In this document: positions 30,409 to 35,226 of the stretch, in pieces
Layout of the letters: every line of letters starts with the position of its first letter
Numbering within the stretch: the first letter of the stretch is position 1
NCBI RefSeq assembly: GCF_002234405.1
Contig: NZ_NMQT01000052.1
Coordinates: 1 to 35,226 of the forward strand
DNA from: Amycolatopsis thailandensis
Lineage (GTDB): Bacteria; Actinomycetota; Actinomycetes; Mycobacteriales; Pseudonocardiaceae
Direction of reading: 5' to 3'
DNA length: 35,226 nucleotides
The notes under the pieces: model-generated
What the model was told of the DNA's origin: nothing
Seen by the model: the letters and a program-made list of their open reading frames with translations, nothing else
The model's database searches: none
Position numbers and translations under genes: made by a program

Positions 30409-31835
30409 GCACCTTTCCTTTTTGGGTAGCCGGAAAACCGGTCACCAGCGGCGAGACCGTCGTCGTCCGTCACTCCTTCGACGGAAGTGAGGCGGGTTCG
30501 CACCACGTTCCGTCCACTTCGGACATCGAGACCGCGGTCCAGGCCGCGCACGACGTTCAGGACGAGTACGCGACCCTGCCCGCGCACGTCCGGGCGGGCG
30601 CGTTGGACCACGTGTCCCGAGTTCTGGGTGAGCGGTCCGAAGAGATCGCGCAGCTGATCACCGCCGAGTCCGGCAAGCCGCTGAAGTGGTCGCGCGGCGA
30701 GATCGGGCGGGCGGCGTCGACGTTCCGCTGGGCCGCCGAGGAGGCCCGCCGGTTCTCCGGCGACTTGCAGCGGCTCGACACCGACCCGGGCGGCACCGGA
30801 CGGCTCGCGCTGGTGCGCCGGGTGCCGAAGGGCCCGGTGCTGGGCATCACGCCGTTCAACTTCCCGTTGAACCTGGTGGCGCACAAGGTGGCGCCGGCGA
30901 TCGCGGTCGGCGCGCCGATCGTGCTCAAGCCCGCGCCCGCGACTCCGCTGACAGCGCTGCTGCTCGGCGAGATCCTCGCCGAGACCGACCTGCCCGCCGG
31001 AAGCTGGTCGATCCTCCCGGTGAGCAACGAGGAATCGGCCAAGCTGGTCGCGGATCCGCGGCTGCCGGTGGTGTCGTTCACCGGCTCCGTGCCAGTGGGC
31101 TGGGGTATCCGCGACAGCGTTCCGCGCAAGCACGTCGCGCTGGAACTCGGCGGCAACGCCGCGGTGCTCGTCTGTCCTGATTGGACGGATCTGGACTTCG
31201 CGGCGCAGCGGATCGCGACCTTCGCGATGTACCAGGCCGGGCAGTCGTGCATCTCGGTGCAGCGCGTGTACGCGCACGCCCACGTCTACGAGGAACTGCG
31301 GGCGAAGGTGCTGGAGCAGGTGCACGCGCTCGGGACCGGCAACCCGCGCACGGACGGCGTCGACGTCGGCCCGCTGATCAACACGGCCGCCGCCACCCGG
31401 GTGGAGTCGTGGATCACCGCGGCTGTCGAGGCAGGCGGCGAACTGCTGACCGGCGGCAAGCGCGATGGCGCGACCGTCGAGCCGACCGTGCTCGCGAACG
31501 TGCCGGAGGACGCGTCGGTGATGGCCGACGAGGTCTTCGGGCCGGTCGTGTCGATCACGCGGGTGGAGTCGGTGGAGGACGGCGTGCGCCGGATCAACGA
31601 CTCGCGCTTCGGCCTCCAGGCGGGCGTGTTCACACGCGATCTGCCGACGGCGTTCGACGTGTCCGCGAAGCTGCGCGTCGGCGGCGTGCTCGTCGGCGAC
31701 GTGCCGAGCTTCCGGGCCGACCAGATGCCCTACGGCGGCGTGAAGGACTCCGGCGTCGGCCGCGAGGGCCCGGCGTCGGCGATGGCGGACTTCACCGAGG
31801 AGCGCGTCACCGTCCTGACCGGCCTGACTCTCTGA
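30405..31835 (+). CDS. gabD: Aldehyde dehydrogenase, probable succinate-semialdehyde dehydrogenase
   Basis: The 476-residue enzyme has Asn152 (TPFNFPLNLVAHK), Glu247 (ALELGGNAA) and catalytic Cys282 (QAGQSCISVQR). By sequence alone it is of the broad lactaldehyde/semialdehyde type. The four-base GTGA overlap with gabT and the GGAGG site before its GTG show tight coupling, so oxidation of succinic semialdehyde to succinate is the likely role. A strong hairpin starts five bases after the stop. Confidence 0.84.
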   Translation: MSTFPFWVAGKPVTSGETVVVRHSFDGSEAGSHHVPSTSDIETAVQAAHDVQDEYATLPAHVRAGALDHVSRVLGERSEEIAQLITAESGKPLKWSRGEIGRAASTFRWAAEEARRFSGDLQRLDTDPGGTGRLALVRRVPKGPVLGITPFNFPLNLVAHKVAPAIAVGAPIVLKPAPATPLTALLLGEILAETDLPAGSWSILPVSNEESAKLVADPRLPVVSFTGSVPVGWGIRDSVPRKHVALELGGNAAVLVCPDWTDLDFAAQRIATFAMYQAGQSCISVQRVYAHAHVYEELRAKVLEQVHALGTGNPRTDGVDVGPLINTAAATRVESWITAAVEAGGELLTGGKRDGATVEPTVLANVPEDASVMADEVFGPVVSITRVESVEDGVRRINDSRFGLQAGVFTRDLPTAFDVSAKLRVGGVLVGDVPSFRADQMPYGGVKDSGVGREGPASAMADFTEERVTVLTGLTL

Positions 31836-31840
31836 GCACC

Positions 31841-31905
31841 CGCATTTAGTCCTCTGGATGCGGTAGTTCGTAGCGCGAACTACCGCATTCAGAGGACTAA
31901 ATGCG
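31841..31905 (+). terminator. 30-bp hairpin after gabD, overlapping the BtuF-like gene end
   Basis: Arms 31841-31870 and 31876-31905 pair over 30 positions around the loop TAGCG. The only non-Watson-Crick position is G31857 with T31889, a G-U wobble in plus-strand (gabD) RNA. The right arm contains the last five codons and the TGA stop of the convergent BtuF-like gene. It is a likely bidirectional terminator, unrelated in sequence to the GATAGCAAAGGTCCC family. Confidence 0.85.
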
Positions 31906-32650
31906 TGAGGTGAGAGTGGGCCTCGACGAGCGAAGGGCCATACCAGGTCAGGTGACGCCCGGAGACCGGGACGTACTTCGCACCGGGGAACGCTTCGGGG
32001 CCGTCGTCCGCGGTGAACTCGTAAGGCTCGTCGGGCAGCACGAGCAGGTTCGCGTCTTCGTCCGCGAAGCGCGCCTGGAGTTCTTCGAGCTTCGGACGCG
32101 GGTAGCGCTCTTCGTCGTCCGCGTAGACGTTGCCGATCCCGACGCGATGCAGGACGTCGCCGCCGAAGGTGTCCCGGCCGAGCACGATCCACGGCTTCCG
32201 CCACACCGGCACGACCGCGCGAAAGCGCTCCGGCAGGGTTTCCCGCCACACCTCTTCGGCCTCGACCAGCCAATCCGGCTCCGCGAGGTCGTAAGCCTGC
32301 GTGAGGATCCGCCGGATCGAGGCGAGCGCGCCGGGCACGGTCGCCGACGCCTCCATCACCCAGACCGGAATCCCGTTGGCGCGCAGGCGTTCCACGTCCT
32401 CCGGCCGGTTCTCCTCGGAGTTGGCCAGCACCAGATCCGGGGCGAGTTCGAGCACCTTGTCCACGTTCGGGTACTTCGAGCCGCCCACCCTCGGGACGTC
32501 CAGATCGACCGGATGGGTGCAGTAGTCCGTGGCGCCCGCGAGCCGCCCCGGCGCGCTGACCTCGACAGCCTCTGTCAGCGATGGCACGAGCGAGACCACC
32601 CGCGTCACCGGAGCGCGCAGCGGGACCACTTCCCCGAGGTCGTCGATCAT
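31889..32650 (-). CDS. Cytosolic BtuF/TroA-like helical-backbone metal receptor
   Basis: The 253-residue product has the class III periplasmic-binding-protein pattern of BtuF (cobalamin/iron-chelate binding): RVVSLVPSLTEAV, GATDYCTHP, VGGSKYPNVDKVLELAPDLVLANSEENR and FGGDVLHRVGIGNVY (quoted in parts). It begins MIDDLGEVVPL with no signal peptide or lipobox, so it is not an ordinary ABC binding protein and probably stays in the cytoplasm. Its ATG overlaps the stop of the RNB gene as ATGA, so the two are translated together. No transporter genes are near. The ligand could be a corrinoid or other metal complex, or the domain may serve a different role. Confidence 0.75.
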   Translation of the reverse strand: MIDDLGEVVPLRAPVTRVVSLVPSLTEAVEVSAPGRLAGATDYCTHPVDLDVPRVGGSKYPNVDKVLELAPDLVLANSEENRPEDVERLRANGIPVWVMEASATVPGALASIRRILTQAYDLAEPDWLVEAEEVWRETLPERFRAVVPVWRKPWIVLGRDTFGGDVLHRVGIGNVYADDEERYPRPKLEELQARFADEDANLLVLPDEPYEFTADDGPEAFPGAKYVPVSGRHLTWYGPSLVEAHSHLTHLVL

Positions 32651-34068
32651 GCCCGCTCGAACGCCAGTTTCCGCTTGTCGACGTCCACCGCGGTGAGCCG
32701 CACGCGGATCCGCTCGCCTTCCGGCAGCTTTTCGCCGGTGCACTTGGACATCACCGGCGGATCCTCGACCAGGATCTCGGCCTTGGTCTCCTCCGCGCGC
32801 AGCACGATCGCGCTGAACTCGCCGCCGATGTGCTCGGCCATCACCCAGACCTCGACCTGGTCGATGGAGGCGCGTTCGACCTTGGCCGCCAGCGTGTCGG
32901 ACGCGGTCATCTGCTCCGGCACCTCCGAGAGCGCCGCGCGGACCCACGCGGGCACTTCGCGGCCGGCGCTCACCGCGAGGCAGATCTCGGTGGCGAACCG
33001 GTCGACCAGCCGCCGGATCGGCGCGGTGACATGGGCGTACGCGCCGCCGATCCCGGCATGGGTGGTCAGGGCGGGCAGTTCGCCGTCGAACGCGGTGTAC
33101 CCGGCGCCGCGCAAAAGCCTTGTGGTGTCGGCGAAAAGCGCCATGGACGCGGGTTGCCCCGGGTCGAGCGCGGCGAGGAACTCCGACACGCTCTTGCCCT
33201 CGGGCCAGTCGATGTTCAGCGCCTGCGCGGACCGGCCAAGCCATTCGACCGCCTCCGCGTCGGGCGGGGGCAGCGTGCGCAGGACCCCGATCTTGGCGTC
33301 GATCATGATCTTGGCGGCGGCCATGCCGGTGAGCAGCGAGATCTCGGCGTTCCACGCGTCGACGTCGTTGCGCGGCCGCTGGATCAGCGCCCAGCCGCCG
33401 TCGGGGTCGCCGCTGATCTCCTGTTCCGGCAACTGGAGTTCGACAGCGCCGCGCCGGATCGCGAGTTCGCGGCGCAGGCGGCCCAGTTCCGGCAGCGCGG
33501 CGACCGACGGATGCGGGTCACCCGCGTCGATCGAGGCCTGGACGGTCTCGTAGTCGAACTGCTCGGTGGACCGGACCAGTGCGCGGCGGACGTTGGTCGC
33601 CGTCGGTTCGCCGCCCGCGTCGACGTCGATGGTCCACAGCACAGCGGGCCGGGTCTCCCCCGGCAGCAGGCTCGCCGCGCCTTCGGACAGCACCGGCGGG
33701 TGCAGCGGGACGTTCCCGTCGGGCAGGTACAGCGTCTGCCCGCGACGCCGCGCCTCCTTGTCGAGGGCGCCACCAGGCGGGATGAACGCGGCCAGATCGG
33801 CGATCGCGTAGTGGACCCGGAATCCGCCGCCCTCGACGCGCTCGATCAGCACCGCCTGGTCGAGATCCTTGGCGCCGGGCGGATCGATGGTGACGAAGGG
33901 CAGACCGGTGGCGTCCTCGCGGCCGCCCGCCGACTCGAGCGGGTCGACGACCGCCGCCTCCGCCTCGGCGAGCACGTCGGGCCCGAACGACTCCGGCAGC
34001 GAGAACTCGGCTCGCAGGCGACCGAAGTCCCCTCCGGCCGTGTGTGTCCTGATCACGAGTGGAGGCAC
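32647..34068 (-). CDS. RNB-domain ribonuclease (RNase II/R superfamily)
   Basis: The 473-residue protein contains the RNB catalytic domain of 3'-5' exoribonucleases. The metal site reads IDPPGAKDLDQAV: Asp62, Asp68 and Asp70 align with three of the four conserved aspartates, while the fourth (Asp210 in E. coli RNase II) is Gln71. HVTAPIRRLVDR near residue 365 is the conserved arginine motif. The protein is short for RNase II/R, and clear cold-shock domains are not seen at the N terminus. I chose the second of two adjacent GTG codons (34068), which sits exactly six bases after TAGGGT; the first GTG (34071) is the alternative. Its stop overlaps the BtuF-like ATG. Confidence 0.85.
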   Translation of the reverse strand: MPPLVIRTHTAGGDFGRLRAEFSLPESFGPDVLAEAEAAVVDPLESAGGREDATGLPFVTIDPPGAKDLDQAVLIERVEGGGFRVHYAIADLAAFIPPGGALDKEARRRGQTLYLPDGNVPLHPPVLSEGAASLLPGETRPAVLWTIDVDAGGEPTATNVRRALVRSTEQFDYETVQASIDAGDPHPSVAALPELGRLRRELAIRRGAVELQLPEQEISGDPDGGWALIQRPRNDVDAWNAEISLLTGMAAAKIMIDAKIGVLRTLPPPDAEAVEWLGRSAQALNIDWPEGKSVSEFLAALDPGQPASMALFADTTRLLRGAGYTAFDGELPALTTHAGIGGAYAHVTAPIRRLVDRFATEICLAVSAGREVPAWVRAALSEVPEQMTASDTLAAKVERASIDQVEVWVMAEHIGGEFSAIVLRAEETKAEILVEDPPVMSKCTGEKLPEGERIRVRLTAVDVDKRKLAFERA

Positions 34069-34074
34069 CACTCA

Positions 34075-34080
34075 ACCCTA
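34075..34080 (-). promoter_or_regulatory. -10 hexamer TAGGGT of a leaderless RNB-gene message
   Basis: TAGGGT on the minus strand is followed by six bases (TGAGTG) and the GTG at 34068, the same hexamer and spacing as for glnA2 and the lipoprotein gene. No -35 is evident. Confidence 0.5.
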
Positions 34081-34147
34081 TCCCGATCCGGCCAGGTTGA
34101 TCGCCCGTTCGGGCGCGGGCCGGTCGGGTGTACGTTACCGACCGAAA

Positions 34148-34168
34148 TGAAAACCGATACCCTTTTCA
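34148..34168. promoter_or_regulatory. Candidate operator upstream of the CooC-like ATPase gene
   Basis: TGAAAA and TTTTCA form a 6-bp inverted repeat with a 9-base spacer, in an AT-rich island 22 bases before the gene. A -10-like TACCCT (34158-34163) lies within it. The half-sites resemble Zur/Fur-type boxes but the spacing is wrong for those, so the regulator is not assigned. Confidence 0.35.
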
Positions 34169-34190
34169 AAACGACAGGAAGGGCCGTGGC

Positions 34191-35156
34191 GTGAAGATCG
34201 CGTTCGTCGGGAAGGGCGGCAGCGGCAAGACCACGCTGGCGTCGCTGTTCACCGCGTACTTGGCCGGTGGCGGGAAACCGGTGCTGGCGATCGACGCGGA
34301 CATCAACCAGCATCTCGCCGTCGCGCTCGGCGCCAGCGAGGAAGAGGCCATCGCTTGGCCGACGCTGGGCGACAACATGGGCCTGATCAAGGACTACCTG
34401 CGCGGCGACAACCCGCGGATCGCCGACGTGGCCTCGATGATCAAGACGACCCCGCCGGGACGCGGGTCGCGGCTGGTCCGGCCGTTCGAAGACAACCCGA
34501 TCTTCCAGGCGTGCTTCCGCGACTTCGGCGGCGTGCGGCTCGGCGTCACCGGTCAGTTCGACGAGGACGACCTCGGCGTCGCCTGCTACCACTCGAAGGT
34601 CGGCGCGGCGGAGCTGCTGCTGAACCACATGATCGACGACGCGGGCGAGTACGTCGTCATGGACATGACCGCCGGCGCCGACGCGTTCGCGTCCGGCCTC
34701 TTCACGCGGTTCGACGTGACGTTCCTGGTGTGCGAGCCGACCGTGCGCAGCGTCGGCGTGTACCGGCAGTACGCCGACTACGCACGGGACTTCGGGGTGC
34801 GGCTGGTCGTCGTGGGCAACAAGGTGACCGAGGACGAGGACATCGACTTCCTGCGCGAGGAGGTCGGCGAAGCGCTGCTGGGCTGGATGGAGAACTCTCG
34901 GCACGTCCGCGCCGCCGAACGCGGCCGCGCGCGCCCGATCGGCGAACTCGAAGCGCACAACCTCGCGACGCTCGGTTCGATGCTCGCGACCGTCGACGGC
35001 GAGCGGCGCGACTGGGCGCGGTATCAGCGCCAGGGTGTGGAGTTCCACCTCCGCAACGCGCGGGCTTGGGGCAGCGGGCGGGCCGGGGAAGATCTCACGG
35101 CACAGGTCGACCCGGAGTTCGTGCTCGGTCCGGCGCTGGCCCGGCAGGACGCCTGA
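34191..35156 (+). CDS. CooC/ArsA-like P-loop ATPase
   Basis: The 321-residue protein opens with a deviant Walker A loop, GKGGSGKTT (residues 8-16, Lys9 signature lysine and Lys14), followed by VLAIDADINQHLAVALG, as in the MinD/CooC/ArsA (SIMIBI) class. VMDMTAGADAFASGLFTRFD is the switch II/Walker B part and VVVGNKV the base-recognition part. CooC proteins load nickel into carbon monoxide dehydrogenase; no such enzyme is encoded here, so the client is unknown. There is no membrane segment. The GTG has AGGAAGG eight bases upstream. It is divergent from the RNB gene. Confidence 0.8.
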   Translation: MKIAFVGKGGSGKTTLASLFTAYLAGGGKPVLAIDADINQHLAVALGASEEEAIAWPTLGDNMGLIKDYLRGDNPRIADVASMIKTTPPGRGSRLVRPFEDNPIFQACFRDFGGVRLGVTGQFDEDDLGVACYHSKVGAAELLLNHMIDDAGEYVVMDMTAGADAFASGLFTRFDVTFLVCEPTVRSVGVYRQYADYARDFGVRLVVVGNKVTEDEDIDFLREEVGEALLGWMENSRHVRAAERGRARPIGELEAHNLATLGSMLATVDGERRDWARYQRQGVEFHLRNARAWGSGRAGEDLTAQVDPEFVLGPALARQDA

Positions 35157-35185
35157 CCTGCGGCGTGAAGTGCTCTCGAAGTACG

Positions 35186-35226
35186 TGAAGGCCCCCTTCA
35201 CTGCGCTAGCGCAGTGAAGGGGGCCT
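35186..35226 (+). terminator. Nested palindrome after the CooC-like gene, cut by the window edge
   Basis: Bases 35189-35226 are a perfect 38-base palindrome (arms AGGCCCCCTTCACTGCGCT and its complement). Its left arm also holds a smaller palindrome, GTGAAGG-CCC-CCTTCAC (35186-35202), and the right arm starts the same pattern as the window ends. It lies 30 bases after the stop and should act as a terminator. It is unrelated to the other palindrome families here. Confidence 0.75.

Noticed and set aside
34148..34168. A Zur box before the CooC-like gene
   Set aside because: The TGAAAA and TTTTCA halves match, but the 9-base spacer differs from the 3-base centre of actinobacterial Zur sites.

Overview
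The window is chromosomal DNA of a high-GC actinomycete. GTG starts are common, shadow reading frames are long on both strands, and the gene content (LysX, SecA2, an LppX/LprG-family lipoprotein, a Hip1/CaeA-like protease, a mycothiol-type DinB protein, GlnA2) fits Pseudonocardiales. The palindrome-rich intergenic regions suggest Amycolatopsis, but that genus call is inference. The association of glnA2, a Hip1-like protease and panB recalls the Mycobacterium tuberculosis glnA2-Rv2223c-Rv2224c-panB neighbourhood, here expanded by inserted genes. I see no phage, plasmid, insertion sequence or CRISPR array.

Layout. Bases 1-353 hold the promoter and leader of a ribosomal RNA operon that reads leftward out of the window; the 16S gene itself is not included. 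Bases 354-4684 (minus) carry an MFS transporter, glnA2 and a secreted amidase. Bases 4696-17914 are mostly housekeeping and envelope genes: a lipoprotein, a Hip1-like serine protease divergent from secA2, nadE, a glyoxalase-fold protein, an O6-alkylguanine repair methyltransferase, a DinB protein, lysX and panB. Bases 18255-20272 carry a secreted beta-helix protein and a proline iminopeptidase.

The most coherent unit is 20279-31835, a polyamine/GABA uptake and catabolism cluster. A minus-strand operon encodes an aminobutyraldehyde-type dehydrogenase followed by a complete PotABCD-type ABC importer. Divergent from it are a GntR/FadR-type regulator and a soluble Cache-domain protein that may sense a ligand. 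A PucR-type regulator is divergent from gabT-gabD. Together these would import putrescine or a related amine, oxidise 4-aminobutyraldehyde to GABA, and convert GABA to succinate. A dedicated enzyme for the first step (putrescine to 4-aminobutyraldehyde) is not present. GlnA2, elsewhere in the window, belongs to a group that includes gamma-glutamylpolyamine synthetases. The right end holds an RNB-domain ribonuclease translationally coupled to a cytosolic BtuF-like protein, and a CooC/ArsA-type ATPase.

Two features cut across the window. First, a dispersed palindromic repeat (core GATAGCAAAGGTCCC) occurs 12 times, as four inverted pairs and four single copies. The two arms of each pair change together, one copy lies inside the potA coding sequence and another supplies a stop codon. 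Several unrelated long palindromes also occur at gene ends. Second, several genes have a TANNNT-type -10 hexamer exactly six bases before the start codon (identical TAGGGT for glnA2, the lipoprotein and the RNB gene), which predicts leaderless mRNAs.
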